55,097 nt of DNA from an uncultured Phycisphaerae bacterium (GTDB lineage Bacteria; Planctomycetota; Phycisphaerae; Sedimentisphaerales; Anaerohalosphaeraceae), in contig CALEDR010000023.1 of NCBI GenBank assembly GCA_937949545.1, positions 1 through 55,097 of the forward strand, given 5' to 3'. The notes below the pieces were generated by a model. That model searched no databases and was not told where the DNA came from. It saw only the letters and a list, made by a program, of their open reading frames with translations. Shown piece by piece: positions 16,810 to 29,077 of this stretch (position 1 is its first letter; each line of letters begins with the position of its first letter). Both the position numbers and the translations under genes were made by a program.

Positions 16810-17400
16810 ATGGCGGAAACAGCCCGACATATCGTCAATGAAATCTACAGCGATGTGATTTTTGAACTGGCCGAGGAAACCGGCCGGCTGGACGAGGTGC
16901 TCTCGGACCTGCAGGCGGTCGGGAAGGTTTTGCGGGCTGAACCGGAGTTTTTTTCGCTGCTGGTGTCAGCCAATCTGAGCGAGACCGAAAAGGTTGCGAT
17001 GATTCGCCGGGTTTTTGCCGGCCGGGTGTGCCCGCTGGTGCTGGATTTTCTGTGTGTGCTGGTGCGGCGAAACCGACTGACTTTTTTGAACGGCATTGCC
17101 GGACGGTACGAAGACCGCTATGACAGCGTGCGAAACCGAAAGCGTGTGGTGGTCACGCTGGCCAAAGAGCCCAGTGAGGCGGAAGTGGAGAAGCTGAAAG
17201 AGGAAATCCGCCGGGCCGTTCAGGCCGAGGTAAAACTGACGGTTAAAGTTGACCCGGAGATTCTCGGCGGGATTATCATTCAGAAAGGCGACCAGCGGAT
17301 CGATCATTCGGTCAGGAATATTCTGGACCGTACGGTGAATGCGATTCTGGAGTACGGAAAGAATCGGCCGAGACCGTCGGCTCCGGAATCGCCAAAATGA
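16810..17400 (+). CDS. atpH: F-type ATP synthase subunit delta
   Basis: The 196-residue OSCP/delta subunit that fastens F1 to the b stalk. The N-terminal helical bundle begins ARHIVNEIYSDVIFELAEE, and the C-terminal part contains the family signature IIIQKGDQRIDHSVRNIL (about 157-174). It lies between b and alpha, as is standard. The last 15 residues (RPRPSAPESPK end) are a proline-rich tail. Confidence 0.94.
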   Translation: MAETARHIVNEIYSDVIFELAEETGRLDEVLSDLQAVGKVLRAEPEFFSLLVSANLSETEKVAMIRRVFAGRVCPLVLDFLCVLVRRNRLTFLNGIAGRYEDRYDSVRNRKRVVVTLAKEPSEAEVEKLKEEIRRAVQAEVKLTVKVDPEILGGIIIQKGDQRIDHSVRNILDRTVNAILEYGKNRPRPSAPESPK

Positions 17401-17414
17401 GTTGGAGTTTGTGA

Positions 17415-18947
<1,533 letters not shown>

Positions 18948-18971
18948 AGAAGACGGAAACCCAATCGGTCT

Positions 18972-21303
<2,332 letters not shown>

Positions 21304-21318
21304 AACGAAGGCCGCAGT

Positions 21319-21771
21319 ATGGTGGAACTGACGCACGGATTGTTTCGGGTGATTCTGCTGACGCCCAAGGCCAAGCTGTTGGACTGCCGGGCCGGTTCGC
21401 TGGTTGTGCCGGCTTACGACGGACAGCGCGGGATTCTGCGCAATCACTGCCCGATGCTGGCCAAACTGACGCTGGGAATAATGGAGGTCCGCCAGATATT
21501 GGATAAACCCGATTCGTTTTATATCCTTGAAGGCGGGTTTGTCCGCGTGACGGAAAACCATGTGACGGTTCTGGCCTACGATGCAATGACCTTTGAAGGC
21601 ATGCCTGCCGAGCGGGTTCAGCAGATTATTTCCGAAGCACAGGCCGTATTGGTCGGCAAGGAATATATCCGAACCCAGCGGGGTCAGGTCGATGTCCGCC
21701 GGTCCCGGCTGATTGTGCGGATGGCTCAGCTGGCCGGCATCGAAACAACCCTGGCCGAATCTCCCTCGTAA
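21319..21771 (+). CDS. atpC: F-type ATP synthase subunit epsilon
   Basis: A 150-residue regulatory subunit of F1 with an N-terminal beta sandwich (FRVILLTPKAKLLDC, VVPAYDGQRGILRNHCPMLA) and a C-terminal helical pair. The motif GxRGILxxHxPxLA is the family mark. It closes the operon. A weak stem (CTCCC at 21761 with GGGGG at 21776) followed by TTTT overlaps the stop codon and may be the operon terminator, with low confidence. Confidence 0.92.
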   Translation: MVELTHGLFRVILLTPKAKLLDCRAGSLVVPAYDGQRGILRNHCPMLAKLTLGIMEVRQILDKPDSFYILEGGFVRVTENHVTVLAYDAMTFEGMPAERVQQIISEAQAVLVGKEYIRTQRGQVDVRRSRLIVRMAQLAGIETTLAESPS

Positions 21772-21843
21772 ACACGGGGGTTTTCGATTGCTTTTCGGGG
21801 GGGCAAACGGTACGATGTTTCTCTCGGAAAACCGGGAGTGCCT

Positions 21844-22146
21844 ATGTCGGGAAAGCAGCGGAAAAAACCGGACAAAGCGCCTTCTTTGTCGGTGGAAGAA
21901 TTCGTCCGGCATTTGAGCCAGGAGCACCGGCTTCTGGTTATCTTGAAGACCCAGCTGTATGGTGGCGACTGGGAGCCGATGCTGGAGGATTTGCAGAACC
22001 GGCTGGAGGGAAAACCCTATATTTTCAAGCTGGTCAACCGGATTCAGGATGACATTGAACGCATCCGGCAGCTGCGGCAGTTTGAACAGGAGCACGGCAT
22101 TGACCTGGCGGATTATGTTCAGTTGGATGAAACACATGAGGAGTGA
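21844..22146 (+). CDS. Small protein of unknown function
   Basis: A 100-residue hydrophilic, mostly alpha-helical protein (PSLSVEEFVRHLSQEHRLLV near the start, RIQDDIERIRQLRQFEQEHG near the end) with no signal peptide or membrane segment. No motif recognised. The ATG at 21844 has GGGAG 6 bases upstream; a GTG two codons earlier is also in frame. It follows the ATP synthase operon by 72 bases and precedes the beta-propeller gene by 3 bases, so it is probably co-transcribed with that gene. Confidence 0.65.
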   Translation: MSGKQRKKPDKAPSLSVEEFVRHLSQEHRLLVILKTQLYGGDWEPMLEDLQNRLEGKPYIFKLVNRIQDDIERIRQLRQFEQEHGIDLADYVQLDETHEE

Positions 22147-22149
22147 TCG

Positions 22150-23283
22150 ATGACGATTTTCGGAGAATGGAAACCCTGCTGTCTTTGGCCGGCGGGGATG
22201 CTTGTGTGGTTCTGGATGACAGCCGCGGGGAGCCGGGCGGCCTCCACGGAGCCGCTGATTTCGCCGCGGCTGCTCTCGGAGGCGGGGCTGAAATTGAACT
22301 GGCAGACTCAGCTGCCGGTCAAGACCGAGGTGTCCGAGAAGATCGAGCGTCTGTTTGTTTTTGATTCGCATTTGGTCGTTTTGACCAATCGGAATTATCT
22401 GTTCTGTCGAAACCGTCAGGACGGTGCGGAGCGGTTTCAGATGCAGGCGGCGGAGGAACGCCTGCCGATGGTTGAGCCGCTGTTTTTGGACAACCGGCTG
22501 TATTTTCTGACCGGCAGCCGGCTGGTTGTGCTGGACCCTGTCAGCGGAACGGTGATTCGAAGGCAGGACCTCGGTGAAGCCCCGGCGAGCCGGGGGGTCT
22601 GTCTGGCCAAAAACGACCGGTTTATGTATGTGGCCGGCGTGGACCGGCGGATTCATGCCTACCAGCGGCAGGAAGACGGCGATTATGTCAAGCTGTTCAG
22701 TGCCACGGCCGATGATGATTCTGCGATTACATCTGTTCTGGCGACGAATGACCAGGTGTTTTTGGCGGCGGCCGGCGGGGCGGTTACGGCAATGAAGACC
22801 GAGGAGCCGGTTAAGCTGTGGCAGTATAACTGTTCCGGAGCGATTACCGCCGCTCTTGTACTGGATGGAGGGGCGATTTATGTGGGCGGGGAGGATACCA
22901 AGCTGTATAAAATCAATGCGGCAACGGGCCGGCTGATGTGGTCGATGCCGTTTTTTGCAGGCGAAAAGATTCGGCGGCCCCCCGTCGTCGGACAGCGTCT
23001 GGTGTATCTGAATGCCGGGCGGAACGGACTGTACGGTGTGTCGAAGGACAGCGGGCAGGAAGTTTGGAATGTGCCGGACGGGCAGCTGCTGCTTTGCGAA
23101 TCGCAGGAGCGGGCATACGTCTTTGCTCAGCCGGGCCTGATAGTGGTGATGAACAATACAACAGGTCGGCCGCTGTATTCTCTCAATGCATCGTCGGTTC
23201 GGCTGGGGGCGGTCAACCTGAAAGACAACCAAATCTATCTGGCGGATGAGCAGGGACGCGTAGCCTGTTTGTCTGTGCCGTAA
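22150..23283 (+). CDS. Exported PQQ-type beta-propeller protein
   Basis: A 377-residue protein with an N-terminal hydrophobic stretch (about 10-31) that could be a signal peptide or anchor. It then has repeated beta-propeller blades of the pattern xxVYVGGxDxxLYxINAATGRLMWS (clear at about 245-268), plus LFVFDSHLVVLTNRNYLFC, LYFLTGSRLVVLDPVSGTV and IYLADEQGRVACLSVP. This is the BamB/PQQ-repeat fold. No cofactor residues mark it as a quinoprotein dehydrogenase, so a binding or scaffolding role is more likely. It lies 3 bases after the small unknown protein and 21 bases before purH. Confidence 0.8.
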   Translation: MTIFGEWKPCCLWPAGMLVWFWMTAAGSRAASTEPLISPRLLSEAGLKLNWQTQLPVKTEVSEKIERLFVFDSHLVVLTNRNYLFCRNRQDGAERFQMQAAEERLPMVEPLFLDNRLYFLTGSRLVVLDPVSGTVIRRQDLGEAPASRGVCLAKNDRFMYVAGVDRRIHAYQRQEDGDYVKLFSATADDDSAITSVLATNDQVFLAAAGGAVTAMKTEEPVKLWQYNCSGAITAALVLDGGAIYVGGEDTKLYKINAATGRLMWSMPFFAGEKIRRPPVVGQRLVYLNAGRNGLYGVSKDSGQEVWNVPDGQLLLCESQERAYVFAQPGLIVVMNNTTGRPLYSLNASSVRLGAVNLKDNQIYLADEQGRVACLSVP

Positions 23284-23304
23284 TTTCTTGAGGAAATGAT
23301 TTCG

Positions 23305-24915
23305 ATGGATGTACGGATTCGGCGTGCTCTGATCAGTGTTTCGGATAAAAGCGGCCTGACGGATTTTGCGCGGGCCCTGGCGGCAATGGGAGTTGAAATT
23401 ATCAGCACCGGCGGAACGGCCCGGACGCTTCAGGATGCGGGGATTCGGGTGATTCCGATTGATGCCGTCACGGGCTTTCCGGAGATGATGGACGGACGCG
23501 TCAAGACGCTGCATCCGAAGATTCACGGGGCGCTGCTGGGGCTTCGGGACAAGGCTGAGCATGCGGCGGCGATGAAGCAGCACAGCATTGAGCCGATTGA
23601 TTTGGTTTGCGTGAATCTGTATCCGTTTGAAAAGACAGCCGCCCGTCCGGACTGCACGCTCGAGGAGGCGATTGAGAATATTGACATCGGCGGGCCAAGC
23701 ATGGTCCGTTCCGCTGCCAAGAATTATCGGTTTGTGACGATTGTAACCTCTCCGTCTCAATACAGCCGCGTGCTGGAGGCCATGCGGGACAATCAGGGCG
23801 CAGTGCCGCTGACGCTTCGGGCGGAACTGGCGCGGGCAGCCTTTGCTCTGACGGCTTCCTATGATGCGGCAATTGCCCGATATCTGTCAGGGCGGGCGGA
23901 GGAGTTGTTCCCGGAGCGCATTTCGATTGCTGCGGTGCGGGCTCAGGAGCTGCGCTACGGCGAAAATCCGCATCAGCGCGGCGCGTTTTACCGCTTCCCG
24001 GACAGTCGGGAGGTGAGCGTCGGGTCCGCTCGGCTGATGGAGGGCGATACACCCATCAGCTTCAACAATCTGATGGATGCGAATGCGGCGTTTGAACTGG
24101 TTAAGGAGTTTGACGAGCCCGCCGCCGTGGTGGTCAAGCATATGAATCCCTGCGGCTGTGCGGTGGATGAGGATATCTGCCGGGCCTATGAAAAGGCCTA
24201 TCTGGGCGATGTGGTCAGTGCCTTCGGCGGGATTATCGCCCTGAACCGTCCAGTGGATAAGGAACTGGCGACGGTGATTATGGAATCGTATGACCGTTTC
24301 GGGAAGGCCCGCGGGGCCGCCGGATTCTTTGCCGAGGTGATCGCAGCGCCCGCTTATACCCCGGAGGCACTGGAGATCATTCGAGGCCGCAAAGCCTGGG
24401 GCCAGCGGGTGCGGCTCCTCGAGACCGGGCCGATTGACCGTTCGAAACGGGATGTGCGGGAATATGATATCCGCTGTGTGGTCGGGGGGCTTTTGCTTCA
24501 GGAGCGGGATTTGGCCGGATGGGAGCCGGACAGTCTGACTTTTCCGACCAAGGCCAAGCCGACCAAAGAGCAAATGGAGGACTTGCGGATTGCCTGGCTG
24601 TGCGCCAAACACGTCAAAAGCAATACGATTACGCTGGTTAAAGACCGACGGCTGGTAGGGGTCGGTGCCGGACAAATGAACCGAGTTGAATCCGGCTTTA
24701 TCGCCATCAAGCATGCCGGAGAGAATGCCCGCGGTGCGGCCATGGGTTCAGACGCCTTTTTCCCGTTTGCGGATAATGTGGAAAATGCCGCTGCAGCGGG
24801 AATCGCCTGCATTATTCAGCCCGGCGGCTCCAAGAAAGACGATGAAGTCATTGCGGCTGCCGACAAGGCGGGGATTGCGATGGTCTTTGCGGGGAAACGT
24901 CATTTCAAACATTAA
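23305..24915 (+). CDS. purH: Bifunctional AICAR transformylase / IMP cyclohydrolase
   Basis: Carries out the last two steps of IMP synthesis: formylation of AICAR by 10-formyl-tetrahydrofolate, then ring closure. The N-terminal cyclohydrolase domain (about 1-190) starts RRALISVSDKSGL and includes IISTGGTARTL, VKTLHPKIHG and NIDIGGPSM. The transformylase domain carries RYGENPHQ and the catalytic VVVKHMNPCG segment. The length (536) is normal. The ATG at 23305 is preferred over 23296 because GAGGA lies 9-10 bases before it but only 1-2 before the earlier ATG. Confidence 0.96.
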   Translation: MDVRIRRALISVSDKSGLTDFARALAAMGVEIISTGGTARTLQDAGIRVIPIDAVTGFPEMMDGRVKTLHPKIHGALLGLRDKAEHAAAMKQHSIEPIDLVCVNLYPFEKTAARPDCTLEEAIENIDIGGPSMVRSAAKNYRFVTIVTSPSQYSRVLEAMRDNQGAVPLTLRAELARAAFALTASYDAAIARYLSGRAEELFPERISIAAVRAQELRYGENPHQRGAFYRFPDSREVSVGSARLMEGDTPISFNNLMDANAAFELVKEFDEPAAVVVKHMNPCGCAVDEDICRAYEKAYLGDVVSAFGGIIALNRPVDKELATVIMESYDRFGKARGAAGFFAEVIAAPAYTPEALEIIRGRKAWGQRVRLLETGPIDRSKRDVREYDIRCVVGGLLLQERDLAGWEPDSLTFPTKAKPTKEQMEDLRIAWLCAKHVKSNTITLVKDRRLVGVGAGQMNRVESGFIAIKHAGENARGAAMGSDAFFPFADNVENAAAAGIACIIQPGGSKKDDEVIAAADKAGIAMVFAGKRHFKH

Positions 24916-25073
24916 AATTTTTTTCTCAAAAACGTTTCTCGTTGGATGAAAATCTTATCGAAAGAGTAATATTTTGGGGGAATATACGCCTTCTGAAAGG
25001 TAGGTCTTTTTGATTTATTTTCTTCTTCAACTCCTTTATAATGGTCTCTTCGTGGAAACGGAGAACCTGAATA

Positions 25074-25700
25074 TTGGAAAATGTGAATAAGAAAAATCCT
25101 GAACAAACGATTTCGGATGCGGAGCTTCTCCAGCGGTATCGGCAGGGAGATGAGAAGGCATTTGAAGAAATCGTAAATCGTTATAAAAACCCGCTTTACG
25201 CATTTCTTCGGCGTTTTGTCAACCGGCAGGATATTGTCGAGGACGTCTTTCAGGAGACCTTTCTGCAGCTGTATTCGAGCCGGGACAGTTTTGATGCGGA
25301 ACGTCCGTTGCGTCCGTGGCTGTTTACCATTGCGGCCAACAAGGCCAAGGATGCCCTGCGAAAAATCCAGCGGCAGTCCTCGATGAGTATGGGGACACTG
25401 GCGGATGCGGGCGAATTGTCGCTGGATGAGGTGGTCAATATCCTTACGTCTTATGAGACCACGCCGGAATCGGAGATTTCCAAAGAGGAAACGGCGCGTC
25501 GGGTTCGACAGATTATATCGGAAATGCCGGAAAATCTGAGGGGAATTCTTATTTTGGCCTATTTTGAACAATTTTCCTACAAACACATGGCCGAGATTTT
25601 AAGTATACCAATAGGGACGGTTAAAAGCCGGCTTCACACTGCGGTAGTCTATTTTATGAAAAAGTGGAAATCCGCCGAACGGAGCACGAAGCATTTATGA
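25074..25700 (+). CDS. ECF-type RNA polymerase sigma factor
   Basis: A 208-residue sigma70-family factor with region 2 at about 13-85 (ELLQRYRQGDEKAFEEIVNR, then DIVEDVFQETFLQLY and RPWLFTIAANKAKDALRK) and region 4 at about 140-195 (ENLRGILILAYFEQFSYKHM, then LSIPIGTVKSRLHTAV). It lacks regions 1 and 3, as ECF factors do. The start is taken as TTG 25074, with GGAG 10 bases upstream; a GTG three codons later is also possible. A TATAAT at 25037-25042 suggests a promoter, though the -35 is poor. The stop overlaps the next ATG (ATGA), coupling it to the membrane protein downstream. Confidence 0.92.
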   Translation: MENVNKKNPEQTISDAELLQRYRQGDEKAFEEIVNRYKNPLYAFLRRFVNRQDIVEDVFQETFLQLYSSRDSFDAERPLRPWLFTIAANKAKDALRKIQRQSSMSMGTLADAGELSLDEVVNILTSYETTPESEISKEETARRVRQIISEMPENLRGILILAYFEQFSYKHMAEILSIPIGTVKSRLHTAVVYFMKKWKSAERSTKHL

Positions 25701-26797
25701 GTCATCTAACTCCTCAGGAATTGCAGCAGGTAATGGATTTCTTTTTTCAATGCGGTGATGGAGAGGAACTGGCACGAGGCCGTATTTTGATCGAAACCAA
25801 TCCTGAGGCGGCTCGTGTATATGCATTTCTGGAGCAAACGCTGGGGGGGCTGGAAAGTCTTGAAGAGGAGGAATGTCCTGATGATTTGGCTGCGCTGACG
25901 ATTGCCCGTCTGAGATTGGCGGCCCGTTTGCAACAGAGTCGATCCGGCTCGCATTTGAATGAACTGCTTGAGAGCGAAGGCCGCAAAAGCGTTCTATTTG
26001 ATTCTTCTTCTTCTTCTTCTTCTTCCCATCGTTCTTCTGAATCCAAGCCGCATTTTGTAAAAATAGTTTTTGAAACAGCAGCGATTGCGGCAGCGATTGT
26101 GATGATTTCGGGTCTTTTGCTGCCGGCGGTTTCGGCGATGCGGGATCACAGCCGGCAAGTGGCCTGTTCGGTCAATTTGGGGCGGATAGGGCGAGCGTTG
26201 TCGGCCTATGCAGATGACAACGATGGACGATTCGCTTCGGCCCAGCTGCAGCCGGGGCAACCCTGGTGGATGGTAGGGGATCAAAGTGAGCAGCCGCGTT
26301 CGAGTACCCGATATGTCTGGCAACTGGTCCGGCTGGGCTATGTGGGCGGCGAGAATTTCATCTGCCCGGGACATCGGGAAGGATGTCCGGTCCAGTACAA
26401 TGCGGCAACGATGTCCACCCTGCGGGATTTTCCCTCGCCGCAGAATATCAGCTACAGCGTGATGCTCCGCTGCGGACAGAACAAAACAGCTCAGAGCGGA
26501 CAGCGGCGCATCATTCTGAGTGATATGAACCCGGTCTTTGTTTCGTTCCGCAGACGAACCAATTGTACGACACAGCGGGATGAGTATGAAAAAGTGCTGC
26601 TCAATGAAGACTTAAAGAAGCTGCTCAGCCCCAATCACAGTCAAAGAGGCCAGAATGTTCTTTTCTGCGACGGCAGTGTGGAATTTCTGGCCTCTCGGTT
26701 TTATCAGGAGGATGATATTTTTACCGTGCGGGGTGTGGAGGTTTATACGGGCCGCGAAGTACCCGCCGATGAGAAAGATATCTTTTTGGTTCCGTAG
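25697..26797 (+). CDS. Membrane protein with anti-sigma-like N-terminus and prepilin-like exported domain
   Basis: A 366-residue protein translationally coupled to the ECF sigma gene (ATGA overlap), the usual place for an anti-sigma factor. Residues 1-85 are acidic and helical (LTPQELQQVMDFFFQCGDGE and onward) and resemble anti-sigma domains without a zinc-binding H-C-C motif. Then come an eight-serine run at about 103-110, encoded by seven TCT and one TCC (26003-26026), and one membrane helix at about 124-143. The exported half shows CSVNLGRIGRALSAYADDN and NHSQRGQNVLFCDGSVEFL, matching the DUF1559/prepilin-type H-X9-DG proteins of planctomycetes, with ten rather than nine spacing residues. 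I infer a membrane sensor holding the sigma factor. Confidence 0.75.
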   Translation: MSHLTPQELQQVMDFFFQCGDGEELARGRILIETNPEAARVYAFLEQTLGGLESLEEEECPDDLAALTIARLRLAARLQQSRSGSHLNELLESEGRKSVLFDSSSSSSSSHRSSESKPHFVKIVFETAAIAAAIVMISGLLLPAVSAMRDHSRQVACSVNLGRIGRALSAYADDNDGRFASAQLQPGQPWWMVGDQSEQPRSSTRYVWQLVRLGYVGGENFICPGHREGCPVQYNAATMSTLRDFPSPQNISYSVMLRCGQNKTAQSGQRRIILSDMNPVFVSFRRRTNCTTQRDEYEKVLLNEDLKKLLSPNHSQRGQNVLFCDGSVEFLASRFYQEDDIFTVRGVEVYTGREVPADEKDIFLVP

Positions 26798-26808
26798 AAA
26801 AAAGGGCT

Positions 26809-27756
26809 TTATCGTGTGTTTCCGGTCGGCTTGTCTGAGAATTTCAGGCAGGCCGCTGCGTTTTGCTGAAGTTTTTTCAGACCGATTCGCTCCACGCAGG
26901 AATTCTTGAAGAACCGCTCAAAGTCGTTTGAATCCCATTGAAGGATATCCGCCGGCCGGAGGGCTGCACGTTCCGGTGTAAAACCCGGGGGAGAGGTTCG
27001 GCAGGGCGGCGATTTCTGTTCATACGGACAGGCCAGCAGGCATTCGTCGCAGCCGAACAGCCATCGGCCCGTCTGGAGCTGCGCCGCATCGTGAGCATAT
27101 TGAGTCAGAAAACTGATGCATCGGTTCGTTTGAAAAAGGCCGTCAGGACGAAGGGCCGCGGCGGGGCAGGCCTCGATGCATCGGGTACAGCTGCCGCAGC
27201 CGTCTGCCGCGGCGGGTCTGTCCGGCGGCAGCGGCAGCGTGGTGATTAATTCTCCCAGCAGGAGTTGACAGCCCAGAACCGGATGAATAAGCATATGGTT
27301 TTTCCCGATAAACCCCAGGCCGGCGCGGGCCGCCAGGGCACGTTCCGCCAGCGGAACGCTGTCCACGCAGATTTTGTACCTCCAGAAGGTGCCCTTCGGC
27401 AGACGGCTTTCAATAAAACAAGCCAGCTTTCGAAGTCGTTCTTTGAGAAACCGATGATAATCCTCGTAGAGGACAAAGCGGGCGATTTGTGCACAGCCCG
27501 GAGATATGGGGATTTCGGCGGGTTTGTAGTGAGCGGCGACACAAATGACGGACTGAGCCCCCTGAAGCAGTTGGGCCGGAGCAAAACGTTTTTCGGTGTG
27601 CTGTTTCATATATTCCAGACCATCCGCACCGCCTTCCTCCAGCCAGCGGAGAAAACGGTCTATATGCACCGATTCAAGCGGTTCGGCTGTCGTGATGCCG
27701 ACAGCAGCAAAGCCCAGCTGAAGGGCTTGTGTTTTCACAGCTTCCGCCAGTTCCAT
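26809..27756 (-). CDS. queG: Epoxyqueuosine reductase
   Basis: Cobalamin- and iron-sulfur-dependent enzyme for the last step of queuosine formation in tRNA. The 315 residues show the family start (ALQLGFAAVGIT), the proposed acid D132 in CVDSVPLAERALAARAGLGF, and two [4Fe-4S] motifs: C187/C190/C193 with C197 (CGSCTRCIEACP) and C236/C239/C243 (GCDECLLACP), with C213 between. The ATG at 27756 gives the usual N-terminus; an in-frame TTG 18 codons upstream gives an unlikely extension. It is convergent with the sigma/anti-sigma pair and divergent from prfB. No queA, tgt or queC lies in the window. Confidence 0.93.
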   Translation of the reverse strand: MELAEAVKTQALQLGFAAVGITTAEPLESVHIDRFLRWLEEGGADGLEYMKQHTEKRFAPAQLLQGAQSVICVAAHYKPAEIPISPGCAQIARFVLYEDYHRFLKERLRKLACFIESRLPKGTFWRYKICVDSVPLAERALAARAGLGFIGKNHMLIHPVLGCQLLLGELITTLPLPPDRPAAADGCGSCTRCIEACPAAALRPDGLFQTNRCISFLTQYAHDAAQLQTGRWLFGCDECLLACPYEQKSPPCRTSPPGFTPERAALRPADILQWDSNDFERFFKNSCVERIGLKKLQQNAAACLKFSDKPTGNTR

Positions 27757-27826
27757 ATTCGGAAAGTATAGCCGAACCGCAGAATCAGGACAATCAACAG
27801 CCTCAAACAAATCCGTGAAAGATGCC

Positions 27827-27855
27827 TTGCCAAAACCGGTCGAATCTGATATAAG
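27827..27855 (+). promoter_or_regulatory. Sigma70-type promoter for prfB
   Basis: TTGCCA (27827-27832) and TATAAG (27850-27855) with a 17-base spacer in the divergent queG-prfB gap, about 50 bases before the prfB ATG. Confidence 0.55.
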
Positions 27856-27910
27856 AAAGGCTTGATTTATCGGGATTTATCGCGATTCAGATTCCCCCCG
27901 AAAGGGTTTT

Positions 27911-29045
27911 ATGGAAAAAGCAGAAATCAAGTCGGCCCTGGAGGCTCTGGAGGCCCGAATTCAGCAGATTCGGGACTGTCTTTGACATTCCCAACAAAAT
28001 GACCCTTCGCAAAGAACTGGAAAGCCGGATGTCTCAGGTTGGGTTTTGGGACAATCCGGAAGCCGCTCGCCAGGTTGTTTCCGAATTAAGTGCGGTCAAA
28101 TCCGTCGTCGAACCCGTTCAGGAGGCCCAGCAGGCCTTAACCGACCTGCAGGAACTGTTTGAGCTGGCTTGTGCGGAAAACGATGCACAGACCCTGGCTT
28201 CTATTGAGCAGGACCTGGCTCGATTGTCCCGTCGGTGCGACAAAATCGAGATTGCCGGCATGCTGAACGGTCCGGATGATGCCAAAAACTGCTTTTTCAG
28301 CATTCACGCCGGAGCCGGCGGTACGGAAAGCTGCGACTGGGCCAGTATGCTGCTGCGGATGTACACGCGGTATTTTGAACGGGCCGGATACACCTATAAG
28401 GAGATGGACATCACACCGGGTGAAGAAGCGGGGATTCGTTCGATTACGCTGCTGGTCAGCGGACCGTTTGCCTTCGGGAAACTGTCCTGTGAAACGGGCG
28501 TTCACCGCCTTGTGCGCATCAGTCCGTTTGACGCCAACAGCCGCCGGCATACAAGTTTTGCCGCCGTGGATGTCATCCCGGAGCAGGATGAGGATTTTGA
28601 AATCGAAATTCGAGACGAGGACCTGCGGATTGATACCTATCGGGCGGGCGGAGCCGGCGGCCAGCACGTCAACAAGACCAGTTCCGCCGTGCGGATAACG
28701 CACCTGCCGACCGGCATCGTCGTGCAGTGCCAAAACGACCGTAGCCAGCACAAAAACCGTGCGGAAGCGATGCGGATGCTCAAAAGCCGGCTGTATATGC
28801 TCGAACAGCAGAAGCGCGATGCGGAGCTGGCCAAACTGTACAGCAATAAGGGTCAGATCGCCTGGGGCAATCAGATCCGCAGTTATGTTCTTCAGCCCTA
28901 TCAGCTGATCAAAGACCATCGGACGGATTACCAGACCGGCAATGTCCAGGCCGTTCTGGACGGAGAAATTGACGAGTTTATCGACAGCATGCTGCGGCAT
29001 CGGATGCAGAACAAGCAGCAGACGAGCAAGGCGGTCTCCCGATAA
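27911..29045 (+). CDS. prfB: Peptide chain release factor 2 with programmed +1 frameshift
   Basis: Terminates translation at UGA and UAA. A short first frame (ATG 27911, 24 codons) ends at CTT TGA (27980-27985). Skipping one base to read CTT GAC continues into the long frame to 29045, giving 377 residues. This is the conserved autoregulatory frameshift: when RF2 is scarce the ribosome pauses at the in-frame UGA and shifts. The anticodon-like SPF is at 204-206 and the hydrolytic GGQ at 249-251, almost exactly as in E. coli. The usual AGGGGG stimulator three bases before CTT is replaced by a weak CGGGA five bases away. Annotating only the long frame from 27999 loses the first 29 residues. Confidence 0.95.
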
Positions 29046-29077
29046 TCCGAAGAGTACTTCGGAGAAAGAGCAGAGCG

